A DNA stretch of 23,416 nucleotides from Zelonia costaricensis. Its lineage: Eukaryota > Euglenozoa > Kinetoplastea > Trypanosomatida > Trypanosomatidae. The stretch is taken from assembly GCA_030849075.1 (NCBI GenBank), contig JASAOO010003122.1:1-23416 (forward strand), written 5' to 3'. Of this stretch, positions 1 to 8,407 are shown piece after piece; the first letter of the stretch is position 1; each line of letters begins with the position of its first letter. The notes under the pieces were generated by a model that was given only the letters and a program-made list of their open reading frames with translations, was not told the DNA's origin and ran no database searches. Made by a program: the position numbers and the translations under genes.

Positions 1-622
1 TCGTCGACGTACACGAGTACGGTCGTGGAAAGCGGGGTGATTGGCGTCGGTGGGGAAGTTGGCTTCAGAGAGGCGGAGTGGTAGAGAGAGGGGGGGGGAG
101 GGAGCGGCAAAGCACACGACGGGGTCGGTGTGGCAGGCGTCGCCACACACACGCACACGCGCACGGAGTGCCTCTCTCCCGCTTTCCCTGCTTCCCGTTT
201 TCTTCGGTACCTTGTGAACCCGCCCCCCCCCCCCCGGTGGACTTCTCCTGTGAGGCGCTCCCTCTCTCGACGTGGCCAACGTGCATCCATCCACCCACAG
301 ACACACATACGCACACGCGCTAACGGCGAACGGCAACGTGGACTGGGGAAGGGAAGGGAGGGAGCGACGGCGGTCGTGCACGCCTCTCGAGTGTGGGAGC
401 TGGAACACGCGTGTGAGGGTGTGGGTGCCCGTCGGGTGATTTCAAACATGCATGGCGGGTATGGGAGCACAAAGAACCACGCACACGCAAACACAAACGC
501 AGACACGCACACATTCATCACCGACGACAACAACTCCAGCATGACAGGCCCACACGAGATGAAGAAGGAAGAGAAAAGTGAATAAGGGCCAGAAGCAAGG
601 AAGCTTCTCCATCGTCCGCCTT
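1..622. other. Intergenic region: 3' flank of the (KAAAEA)n membrane-protein gene
   Basis: No convincing gene. The stretch is dominated by CA/CG-rich low-complexity sequence (about 140-165, 290-325 and 475-515) and a C13 run at about 223-235. Open frames here translate mostly to His-Thr or Cys-Val strings and have no domain-like content. It should hold the 3' UTR of the minus-strand gene ending at 623 and spacer toward the next downstream gene outside the window. Confidence 0.6.
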
Positions 623-2341
623 TCAGTTCTTTTTCTTGGCCGCCGCCGCCGCGGCAGGCGCCGGGGTCGGCGAGCTCGTCTTCTTCTTGTTGCCGCCGGC
701 GGCACTGGCGTTCGCCGTCTTCTTGTCGCCGCTCGCCGACCGCGTCGCGGACGGCAGCGGGCTCTTGCGCGCCTTCCGGCGGCCCATGCCAGGAACGCAG
801 CAGCGGCACCAGCAGCACACCAGCACCGCTGCAACAATCACGACGTGGCCCACGAAGAAGATGGCGATGATGGCGTTGTAGAAGATGCTGTCGGCGTCGA
901 TGACAAGGTCGAAGAAGCCGTCAGCGAAGCGGCTGCCGATCGCGCCCCACTCGCCGGCCTGCGCCGACGCGAAGATACCCTTCGCCGCGGCAATCGCGCC
1001 CTCCGGCATGCGCACGCCGTAGACGTAGTAGGCGAAGAACAGCTCCACCCAGATCTTGTACACGAACTCGTAGGCCAGGACGCCAGCCACGACGGGCGGC
1101 ATGACAACAACGACCACAATGCCGCCAGCGATGCCGAGCCCGATGGGGACAGCCGCGTAGCCCAGCATCGCGGCAACGCGCTGCATAAGATCCGCCAGGG
1201 GAATCTCCGGCCGCTCGCCGGACGCCGGCATCAGCTCCGCGTAGATCGCCGCCGCCTTGTCGTAGTAGTCCTCCGCGACTTGCGTGTACGACGCAGCGAC
1301 GGGCTTGTAGGAGTTGATGAGGTACTGAATTAGGCCCAGCCCCGTCTTGTACATGGTACGCAGGTGCGCCGCGATGAGGCGGTAGAAGTGGGTGTAGGCC
1401 TGCACGTAGTCGTTCTCCGAGTCCACCGGCTGCTGCTGCTCGATCCACGACTGCGATTCCGCGATGCACGTCTTGGGCAAGTTGCCACCGTACTGGCGAA
1501 GCGTCTGGATGTCGTAGACGAGGAGAGCGTCCTGTGCGGCGGCGAGTGCCTTCTCACGGGCGGCCACCGTCGCCGGCGCGTGCACGCGCGCCTCGTTCAG
1601 GGCCGACCGCGCGTCCCGCACGGCTGCCGCCACCGCCTGCCGCTGCTCGTGCACGCGGAAGAGGTACTGCTCCACCGACTTGATGCAGCCCTGCGGCAGG
1701 TGCTTCGCCGTGTACCGGATCACGTCGACCGTGTCCATTGTGCGCTTCTTCCTCTCCGCCTCCTCCTTGCGCTTGCGCTCCGCCTCCGCGGCAGCCTTGG
1801 CCTCAGCAGCAGCCTTGGCCTCAGCAGCAGCCTTGGCCTCTGCGGCGGCCTTGGCCTCAGCAGCAGCCTTGGCCTCCGCAGCAGCCTTGGCCTCCGCAGC
1901 GGCCTTGGCCTCAGCAGCAGCCTTGGCCTCTGCGGCGGCCTTGGCCTCAGCAGCAGCCTTGGCCTCCGCAGCAGCCTTGGCCTCCGCGGCGGCCTTGGCC
2001 TCAGCAGCAGCCTTCGACTCCGCCGCAGCCTTGGCCTCAGCAGCAGCCTTCGCCTCCGCGGCGGCCTTGGCCTCAGCAGCCTTGGCATCAGCGGCAGCCT
2101 TGGCATCAGCGGCAGCCTTCGCCGCGGCCGGGTCCGCCGAGGGCTGCTCTGCCGCCGCACCAGCAGCAGCAGCAGCCTCCTTCTTGATCGGGGCCGCGGC
2201 CGCCGCCGCCGGCACATCGGCCGACGCCGCCGTGGCCTCCTCCTGCGCCGTAACGAACGCCACCGCGACTGCAAGGGCGAGCAGCATCAACACGGCGCAC
2301 CACAGGGTGCGCCGGCGCGAAGCCGCCGTGAACACAGCCAT
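623..2341 (-). CDS. Secretory-pathway membrane protein with (KAAAEA)n rod, unknown function
   Basis: A 572-residue protein I do not recognise. Residues 1-32 look like a signal peptide or signal anchor: basic RRR, then a Leu/Ala/Val core ending near AFVTA. Residues about 74-187 are an almost pure hexapeptide repeat KAAAEA, with a few AAAD and AAAES variants. The i/i+4 Lys-Glu spacing favours a stiff single alpha helix, as in TolA-type rods. A basic/acidic linker (188-200) leads to a predicted helical domain (201-370) with two similar LPxxCI motifs, at 215-220 and 289-294. Hydrophobic segments lie at about 385-422, 429-443 and 486-510. The last is followed by the Cys cluster CCWCRCC (509-515), a possible palmitoylation patch, and a Lys/Ala/Ser-rich tail. 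This suggests an exported domain carried on a rod and anchored in ER, Golgi, flagellar-pocket or surface membrane, but location and role are inference. The first ATG is chosen because the signal-like segment begins there. Confidence 0.85.
   Translation of the reverse strand: MAVFTAASRRRTLWCAVLMLLALAVAVAFVTAQEEATAASADVPAAAAAAPIKKEAAAAAGAAAEQPSADPAAAKAAADAKAAADAKAAEAKAAAEAKAAAEAKAAAESKAAAEAKAAAEAKAAAEAKAAAEAKAAAEAKAAAEAKAAAEAKAAAEAKAAAEAKAAAEAKAAAEAKAAAEAKAAAEAERKRKEEAERKKRTMDTVDVIRYTAKHLPQGCIKSVEQYLFRVHEQRQAVAAAVRDARSALNEARVHAPATVAAREKALAAAQDALLVYDIQTLRQYGGNLPKTCIAESQSWIEQQQPVDSENDYVQAYTHFYRLIAAHLRTMYKTGLGLIQYLINSYKPVAASYTQVAEDYYDKAAAIYAELMPASGERPEIPLADLMQRVAAMLGYAAVPIGLGIAGGIVVVVVMPPVVAGVLAYEFVYKIWVELFFAYYVYGVRMPEGAIAAAKGIFASAQAGEWGAIGSRFADGFFDLVIDADSIFYNAIIAIFFVGHVVIVAAVLVCCWCRCCVPGMGRRKARKSPLPSATRSASGDKKTANASAAGGNKKKTSSPTPAPAAAAAAKKKN
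1797..2117 (-). repeat. 18-bp coding tandem repeat encoding KAAAEA, about 18 units
   Basis: Eighteen consecutive units, all 18 bp except one of 15 bp (about 2067-2081). On the plus strand the unit reads ttggcctcnGCnGCnGCC-like, with synonymous variation in the Ala and Glu codons. Using the variable codons as labels, the units at 1815-1904 form a five-unit block that recurs at 1905-1994 with one base difference (a at 1898, g at 1988). The right-hand units (after about 1995) are more diverged and include the Ser and Asp variants. Confidence 0.92.
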
Positions 2342-3152
2342 GACTTCGCTTGTGCGTACGTCGGTCTGACTGCGTGTGTGCAGATGTGTAGGAGGGAGAG
2401 GAGAACAGAAAGGGCGAAGAGGAAGATTGACTTCAAGTCTGTTGTCTCACAGAGGCACGAGCGAGATCAACGCAGGGCGAAATCAAGAATCAAAAAAAAA
2501 ACAGACAGAAGGATGAACCAACAATGAAGGGAGGCAAGCAGCCGAGAGCTCGAGAGCGTCGCGATATTCTGTGTGTGTGTGTTTGTGTGTGTATGTGTGC
2601 GTGGTTGTGTTGCGGCCGTGCATGCAAGTGGGTGGGACGCATGAAAGGAGATGAAGGAGAAGGAGGTTGAAGTAGATATGGGGTGGCAAGAAGACGACCC
2701 AAAGGACGCGTGCGTCAAAAGCAGCGATGCAGCCCCTTTTCGAGAGAGAGAGACCGCGCGTCTGGAGTGCCGTCCAGCGCGAGGCGAGTTCGGTCGAATG
2801 GCACCGCAGCGTTGAAGAGCAGCGCGAAGTGATCAAGGCGACAAGTAATGCGTGTAATGGAGCTTCTCTGGAGGGGCGCACTGCACATGCGATGTCATGT
2901 ACGGAGTCTGACTTTCGATCATGATAGTCGAGGAGGTAAAGTTGACGGGCACTCGGGGAACACACAGACACCCACACCGATGCATGCGTTACTCAAACGA
3001 GACCCACACAGTCGCTCGTGCAACCCTCATTTGCGGACACTTCCCTTTAGAGCGCGAGGCTTACGCGCACACAGTGGAACGGCGGACACGGACACTGGTG
3101 CAGAGACGGACGAGGTGCTCTCAGCAGCGACACAGCTTCGCCAGCACATACA
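2342..3152. other. Intergenic region between Dib1-like and (KAAAEA)n protein genes
   Basis: Contains the 5' flank of the gene starting at 2341 with its pyrimidine tract, a TG-rich stretch at about 2571-2602, and the presumed 3' UTR of the Dib1-like gene (left of 3153). Open frames here, such as the 164-codon minus-strand one at 2483-2977, run through the repeats and show no recognisable domain. Confidence 0.55.
2370..2371 (-). promoter_or_regulatory. Predicted spliced-leader acceptor AG
   Basis: On the coding (minus) strand this is the first AG downstream of a pyrimidine-rich tract (plus-strand purines about 2391-2434). It lies 29 nt before the ATG at 2341. Assigned by the usual trypanosomatid rule of first AG after the polypyrimidine tract; no RNA evidence. 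Confidence 0.45.
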
Positions 3153-3773
3153 TCACCTGCGCAGTGCCACCGTGGAGAACTTGCGGTCGCAGCTGGTGAT
3201 GCTGCGCCCCTGCCGGCCCGCCTTGTACGCAGCGTCCACGATGGGCAGGAAGTCGTACAAGTCCTCGAAGGCGTAGAAGTTGATCTTGTTGTTGTTGCCG
3301 GTGCCGACATCGACGCGGATGTGGCGGTTGCGGTAGAAAAACATGACAGCGAACGGGTCGCGGTCGTGGCCCAGCTCGTAGAGGTCGTTGAAGGCGCTCA
3401 CCTCGCGCGTGTCCACGAGAAAGATGGTGCAGTACTTGCGCACCTTGGGCGCGAGCTCTGTCAGCAGCGCATCCATCTGCCGCGTGCGCAGGTAGTGCTC
3501 ATCGGCGTGCGGGGACAGCAGCGCGGCGGTCGCGCCAGAGATCTCGTCAATACTGTTGTCGACGTCAGCGTCGGCGCGCGCACGCTTGCGAGACGCTGAA
3601 GAAGGCGACGGCCCTGCAGGAGACGCCGATGACGTCTGCCGACGGTACTCCTCCGCCTCTGCGGCGGCGGAGGTGAAGCTGCTGAAACGAACGAGAACGA
3701 GCTTTTCGGCGGAGTCGAGGACGATGTGCCGATCCACGTCCCACGCGCTGTGCAGCGCCGCAATGGCGGCCAT
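3153..3773 (-). CDS. DIB1: U5 snRNP thioredoxin-like protein Dib1/U5-15K (Dim1 family)
   Basis: A 206-residue homologue of the Dim1/Dib1/U5-15K family, a thioredoxin-fold component of the spliceosomal U4/U6.U5 tri-snRNP. In trypanosomatids it would serve trans-splicing as well as the rare cis-splicing events. Hallmarks are visible: the N-terminal LHSAWDVDRHIV (7-18), LVLVRF (25-30), a central IFLVDTREVSAFNDLYEL (117-134) and the near-invariant MFFYRNRHIRVDVGTGNNNKIN (144-165). The C-terminal KAGRQGRSIT matches the family's GARKGR-type tail. Usual length is about 142 residues. The excess is one insertion at about 35-95, rich in Ala/Ser and carrying a basic SRKRAR cluster (61-66). The frame stays open a further 111 codons upstream, but that part is pyrimidine-tract translation (Pro and His-Thr runs), so the ATG at 3773, where family similarity begins, is chosen. 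Confidence 0.95.
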   Translation of the reverse strand: MAAIAALHSAWDVDRHIVLDSAEKLVLVRFSSFTSAAAEAEEYRRQTSSASPAGPSPSSASRKRARADADVDNSIDEISGATAALLSPHADEHYLRTRQMDALLTELAPKVRKYCTIFLVDTREVSAFNDLYELGHDRDPFAVMFFYRNRHIRVDVGTGNNNKINFYAFEDLYDFLPIVDAAYKAGRQGRSITSCDRKFSTVALRR

Positions 3774-4440
3774 CGAGGAGCAGGAGACGCGGGAGACGTG
3801 TGTGTGTGTATGAGGAGGGGAGGGAGGGCAGACTGGTGAGATCAAGGATAAAGGAGGGGGGGGGGGGGGCGAGGCGAAGCCGCACCGCTGCTGTAGGAGA
3901 AGCCCAAGTGGGAGCGAGTGCGTGAGAAGAGGAGGATTCTTCGCTGCGCGAGTGCACCCCCGTCTCTTGCGCTCCGTAAAACCTGTGTGCCGAAGGAGTC
4001 GATCCAGAGAAGAAGAAAAGCAATAGCCCGACAGAGAAGAGGGGGCGGCCGTAGGGCGTGCGTGGCATGAAGAGCATTCACACGTGTTGGCGTTGTGATC
4101 CGCCATCCTCTCACTTCACCGCAAGGTGCCGTCAAACATGGCTGGTGTGTATAGGCGAGAAACACACCATCGCCGTCGCAGGAGTATCTCAGCTTAGCTT
4201 CATCTTTTTTTTTTCCTTTTTGTGGTCATGTTTGCAGGGTGTCCTTCTATTCTTGTGCGCATGGGAATTGTGCCGATGGCCACCAATGCGTCGTCTTCAG
4301 ACCGGACACACACGACACGCACACTGCTCTCTCGAGCGCACCTGTCCATGAGCAACTCTTCAAGCCGCATCGGTCGTCTCTCCCCCCTTCAAGCATCTGC
4401 TGCATTGTCACGGCGGCTGCCTGTGCTTTCCGAGGAGTCC
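3774..4440. other. Intergenic region between RGG-rich gene and Dib1-like gene
   Basis: Holds the 5' flank of the Dib1-like gene (pyrimidine tract on the coding strand, G14 on the plus strand at about 3856-3869) and the 3' flank of the RGG-rich gene ending at 4441. There is a T-rich stretch at about 4205-4220. No further gene or RNA could be supported. Confidence 0.55.
3833..3834 (-). promoter_or_regulatory. Predicted spliced-leader acceptor AG of the Dib1-like gene
   Basis: First coding-strand AG after the long C/T tract that appears on the plus strand as 3845-3869, including a run of about 14 G. It implies a 5' UTR of about 59 nt before the ATG at 3773 and supports excluding the upstream open frame from the protein. 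A second pyrimidine stretch (plus 3812-3829) follows, with no AG between it and the ATG. Confidence 0.45.
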
Positions 4441-7287
4441 TCATGGTGATGCGGCACCCGCAGTGGCAGGCTCGAGAATGCACTGAACCACCTTCTGCAC
4501 CAGCCACGCGTGCTGCACGTCCAGCGCCGCAGCCTCCGTGCCTGTGAGCTCCGCCTTGAGCGACGGCCCCGAGGGGGTGGGGGCGGCCCCTGAAATCCCA
4601 GAGGCAGCGCCAAAGCCTGTGGCCCGCCCCCGCGGACCAGCGCGACCACGCCCGTAATACCCGCCGGCACCGCCCACGCCCCGGTTGCCGTAGCGGGCGC
4701 CGTAGGGCTGATACCCGCCGGCGCCGGTACCCGCACTGACCCCGCCGCCAAAGCCGGCCGACGCGGACGTTGGTTGAGCGGTGACGCGCAGCTGCGAGCG
4801 GACCCGCTGCCACAGCCGGAACGCGGAGGCGGGCTCGGCGGCCCCGACGTCGACGGTGCTCTCACGGCGCTCGCGCTGCCCGGTGGTCGGCACGAAGTCC
4901 TGCGTCGCGAGCACGTAGCGGTGCGCGACTCGCGGGGCCATCGGCATGGCCGCCGGCGTAGTTGAGGCCGTGACCGAGGACGCAGCAGCCGCAATGGTGG
5001 TGGTCGTGGTGGTGGACGCGGGGGTTGGGCTGGGCGTTGGTGTTGCAGCACTGCCAGGTGCGTCCACGGCAGCGGTCACCGGTACGAGAGGGTGCAGGAC
5101 CGTCAGCACCGCCTTGGAGCCGACGATGCGCAGGGACTGCTGCACGACGTCGCCACCGTCGTCGTCGACGTCCGCGTCCTCCTCTGCGGGCTCATTGGAG
5201 GCAGCAGCCGGCAACGATTCCACCTCCGCCGCGGTGCTCGCGGTGCTGGCGGAGTCGGCGATGTGGAGGGAGACGCACAGGTACGTCGGCCGTGCAGGCT
5301 GCGGCGCGCTTGTCGTCTGCGCGGCTGCCCCACCAGCCGCCGTTGTGCCCTCCTCCAGCGCCTTCGCCGTGCCGTCAACGCCGTAGTAGAGCTCCGCCTG
5401 CACACACGTCGGCCTCAGAGCACGGCCGCGGCGCACGCGGCCCACGACCATGTCGGGGCACGTCCAGTCCATGAGCCGGAGCGCCGCGGCCACGGCGTCC
5501 CAGCCGAGGGTTGCCATCACGCCGAGCGCCGCGACGGCGGCGCACCCACGCGGTGGTGGCGGGGCTCGGCCCACCACAACGAAGCTGATGCGCCGCACGG
5601 TACCGACGACGCTGGATGCACCGTCCAACGCAATCGAGGTGGGGGCCGGCGGTGTTGGCGGAGGCGGTGTGGGTGGTGATGGGGTGCCGCCTGCTGCGCT
5701 CGACACAGTGTCAGTCGTTCCTGCCGGCTTTGCCGCATCGCTGATGCCCGTCGCGAGCACTGTTGGGGCAGCGGGAAGGGACGCCACGGCTGGGGAGGGC
5801 TTCGTCGACGACTTCTCCGAGCCGCTCGCCTCCGCGTCCTTGAGCGCGCCGCCGAAGGAGGAGCCCATCAAATCGAACACCGAGAAGCCGTCGTCGGCGT
5901 CGCTCGCCGCGGCGGCCTTTGTGGAGGCGGCCGTGAAGACGTTGCCGCTCTTGGATGGGGTTGCCGCGGCAGATCCCGTGGCGGCGCCGGAGGCGGTGGG
6001 CGTCGCCGCGCCACGCCCCGGTGGGGGGGTCGGCCCCTTGGCCGGTGCAGGCTTGCCCGTCCCTCGCTGCAGGCCAATCGATTTGCGCAGCTGCGCCACC
6101 GCCGCGTCAGACCACCCACGCCGCGCCCCCGCCCCGCGATAGAGGAAAACACGCTTCATTTCGGGTCGCCCACGCACGACGCCAGCGGCCACGGCAGCGC
6201 AGGCGGCCAGCGTGTCGCAGGTGAGGGCGCAGTCGACAACGATGTGCTTCTCACGCTCCAGCAGCCAGATCAGCGTCGCACGCAGGCCCGCCTCGTCGCA
6301 CGCCGAGCCGTAGCCCACCACGTAGACCACCTCGACCTCATCGATGAGCAGCAGCGAGTTCGCAGCAGCACTAGCGGCCGCGGCACTCGCGGTAGTGGAG
6401 GTGGACCCGCGAGCGGACCAGTACGAGCCGGCTGTTGTCTTCGACGGTGACGCAGAGGAGATGGAGGAGGCTCTGCCCCCGCTCGTGCCCTTGTCCGCAC
6501 CGCCGAGGGCGTCCAGCATGGGCTTGAAGAACCAACTCCACGACGTTGCCACGACGCTGCCGTCACGGTCCGCGTCTGGTGTTGCCGTCGCCGAGGCACG
6601 CCGGTTCGCCAGTGTGGTCATCGCAATGGTCGAGGCCACCGGCGGCGGAGACGCGGTGCCGCCGGTGGCCTCGCCGCTGCCGTCTGACACGCACACGCGG
6701 ACGGGAATGCGCGGCGTGTCGGACGAGCCTTCCGCTGCCGCTGCGGAGGTGATGGCACGCGTCGACACACTTTTCGTGGGTGTGGGGAGCTTGAAGAGGT
6801 CCACACACCGGGTCGCACAGGCGCGGGCGGGCTCCGCGGCTGCGGTGCGCTCGGCCAGGCTGATCACAGGCGGTTTGGTGTCCGTCGTGTCTGCCGCTGC
6901 ACCCGTGTAGCGGCTGTGGCACACAATGGAGTCTCCCGTGCCAACGACGACGCCGACGCGAAGCCCGCCGGCGTGCAGCGCGGCCCACTGCGCCACCACC
7001 GCGCTGGACACACCAAGGACTGCGACGCGCGGCGTCTCGCTGCCGGCCCCACTGCCGGCCGTGCTGGCCGGTCCGCTGTACCCACCCCCTCCTCCCCCGA
7101 CACCACCGTACCCACCGCCGAAGCCCACGCTCGAGCCTCGGCCGTAGCCGGCGGAGAACTGGCCGGCGCCACGGCCCGCACCGCCGCGGTTGGCGTAGGT
7201 GAAGTTGACAGCGTAACCCGAGTTTCCCGACCCGCCAGCACCGCCAGCGCCGCCGAGGCCGCCAGAGCTGAAGCCTGCCCAGCTCAT
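4441..7287 (-). CDS. Gly/RGG-rich protein with degenerate Gfo/Idh/MocA-like fold, probable pseudo-oxidoreductase
   Basis: A 948-residue protein. Residues 1-83 and about 845-895 are Gly-rich with RGG/GRG and GYG motifs typical of RNA-binding or condensate-forming tails. Between them, short conserved blocks separated by Ala/Ser/Thr/Pro-rich insertions match the intact oxidoreductase encoded just upstream (8408-9532). PRVAVLGVSSAVV (86-98) corresponds to its Rossmann strand, and VEVVYVVGYGS then EREKHIVVDCALTCD (318-358) to its VDVVYIAIP then KHKKHVVGEKPPAVD. GVMATLGWDAVAAALRLMDW (589-608) with MVVGRV corresponds to its GALGDLGWY...LMDF and EVTGRI. The EKP catalytic triplet is replaced (VVDCAL), and the dinucleotide-binding glycine pattern is weak, so catalysis is unlikely. 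The frame extends 127 codons upstream through His-Thr repeats; I start at the ATG at 7287, where the Gly-rich domain begins. The homology is my own by-eye comparison. Confidence 0.8.
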   Translation of the reverse strand: MSWAGFSSGGLGGAGGAGGSGNSGYAVNFTYANRGGAGRGAGQFSAGYGRGSSVGFGGGYGGVGGGGGGYSGPASTAGSGAGSETPRVAVLGVSSAVVAQWAALHAGGLRVGVVVGTGDSIVCHSRYTGAAADTTDTKPPVISLAERTAAAEPARACATRCVDLFKLPTPTKSVSTRAITSAAAAEGSSDTPRIPVRVCVSDGSGEATGGTASPPPVASTIAMTTLANRRASATATPDADRDGSVVATSWSWFFKPMLDALGGADKGTSGGRASSISSASPSKTTAGSYWSARGSTSTTASAAAASAAANSLLLIDEVEVVYVVGYGSACDEAGLRATLIWLLEREKHIVVDCALTCDTLAACAAVAAGVVRGRPEMKRVFLYRGAGARRGWSDAAVAQLRKSIGLQRGTGKPAPAKGPTPPPGRGAATPTASGAATGSAAATPSKSGNVFTAASTKAAAASDADDGFSVFDLMGSSFGGALKDAEASGSEKSSTKPSPAVASLPAAPTVLATGISDAAKPAGTTDTVSSAAGGTPSPPTPPPPTPPAPTSIALDGASSVVGTVRRISFVVVGRAPPPPRGCAAVAALGVMATLGWDAVAAALRLMDWTCPDMVVGRVRRGRALRPTCVQAELYYGVDGTAKALEEGTTAAGGAAAQTTSAPQPARPTYLCVSLHIADSASTASTAAEVESLPAAASNEPAEEDADVDDDGGDVVQQSLRIVGSKAVLTVLHPLVPVTAAVDAPGSAATPTPSPTPASTTTTTTIAAAASSVTASTTPAAMPMAPRVAHRYVLATQDFVPTTGQRERRESTVDVGAAEPASAFRLWQRVRSQLRVTAQPTSASAGFGGGVSAGTGAGGYQPYGARYGNRGVGGAGGYYGRGRAGPRGRATGFGAASGISGAAPTPSGPSLKAELTGTEAAALDVQHAWLVQKVVQCILEPATAGAASP

Positions 7288-8407
7288 GTGAGAGAGAGCC
7301 ACACCAGATAGGGCCGGCGAGGGGGAGGGGGGGGGATGTGGGGTGGGCGAAGGAAGCGAAAAAACAAAGCGTTTTCTATGCGAGGTGCCGCCGCCGTACG
7401 CGCTGGGCTGTGCAGTGCAGTATGGATTTGCTTTTCTTTTGTTGTTTGTCCGTCTGTGTGTCTGTGTGTGTGTGTGTGTGTGTGTGTATGACGGCGGAGG
7501 GCTGAGAAGAAGTGCGAGAAAGCGTGGAAACGGGGTGAGGAGGTGAGGAGGCAAGGTGGTGTGGGCAGGCGACTGTGGAGAACGCAACCGCCGTCGGCGC
7601 GCACCGCTGTGCTGCAACTGAGTGTGAGTTCCGTGGACACACACACACACATACTCACACACAGACACACTCCGTGTTTGCGCTCATACAGCGTTTCGTG
7701 GGTGTGCGTGGTGTTGCTCACGTGCTAGTTTTGCCGTTGCTTCACGTTGGACTTGCTTGGGGCGCATGTCGCGCTGTTGTGTTGGGGGAACCGAAGGGGG
7801 GAAAGGGGCCGAGAAAGGGTGAGGGAGGTTGGGGAGGGCAGGGAGGGGAGGGGGGGGGTAAAAAGCGCGCACCGTAATTCGAACGTGGGGAACAAGACAG
7901 AAGAAGAAAGACGGGGAGTGGTGGATGGGGAGGGGAGGAGGAAGGGCGTCTCATGTATGGGAATGAAGCCGCACACGCACACCCACACACGCACATACGC
8001 AGGACGTTGAGAAGACAACCATGCCGTGCGCTCTCGAGAGCTAGAAACCATGTAACACACGGCGTAGGAAGGCGGCACACGGGTACCCCAGATCGGAGAA
8101 GACCGAAAGAAAAAAAAAGAGAAGAAGAGCAAAGGAGGAAACAAAGCAAACGTTCGCGTACGGTGAATAGAATTCAAAAGGGGTGGGGGAGGGGAGGGGG
8201 CTGCGACGTCACCACCGGGAGGGGGACGGCAAACAAATCCAAACACGCGTGCCATGAGCCGCGGGCCAACCAAGAACGCGCCCTGAGAAGCATGCTACCC
8301 CTCTACGCCCTGTGCAGACACACCCGCACGCACGCACGCAGAAGTCGCACCGCGCATTGCACCTTTCCTCCCCACCCCCTCCCCAACCCAGGGCCCCACC
8401 ACGCCGA
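7288..8407. other. Intergenic region between oxidoreductase and RGG-rich genes
   Basis: Contains a coding-strand CA repeat (plus-strand TG at about 7463-7487) followed on the coding strand by an AG at 7462-7463, with a pyrimidine-rich tract beyond it (plus-strand purines about 7503-7560). This is a plausible trans-splice acceptor for the gene starting at 7287. The rest is purine-rich on the plus strand (7795-7930, 8095-8200), with the presumed 3' UTR of the oxidoreductase left of 8408. No gene supported. Confidence 0.55.

Noticed and set aside
1364..2527. Plus-strand frames through the KAAAEA repeat (Leu/Gly/Ser- or Pro/Gln/Trp-rich products)
   Set aside because: Any frame through an 18-bp repeat stays open. 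Only the minus-strand frame has a signal-like N-terminus, membrane segments and non-repetitive domains.
3774..4106. 111-codon N-terminal extension of the Dib1-like protein
   Set aside because: Contains poly-Pro and His-Thr from the trans-splicing pyrimidine tract. Family similarity starts at the ATG at 3773.
7288..7668. 127-codon N-terminal extension of the RGG-rich protein
   Set aside because: Encodes Pro/Ser-rich and His-Thr strings from the pyrimidine tract and CA microsatellite. The Gly-rich domain starts exactly at the ATG at 7287.
7873..7890. T-arm-like sequence (gttcgaatt on the minus strand)
   Set aside because: No A-box, no acceptor stem and no cloverleaf around it; not a tRNA.
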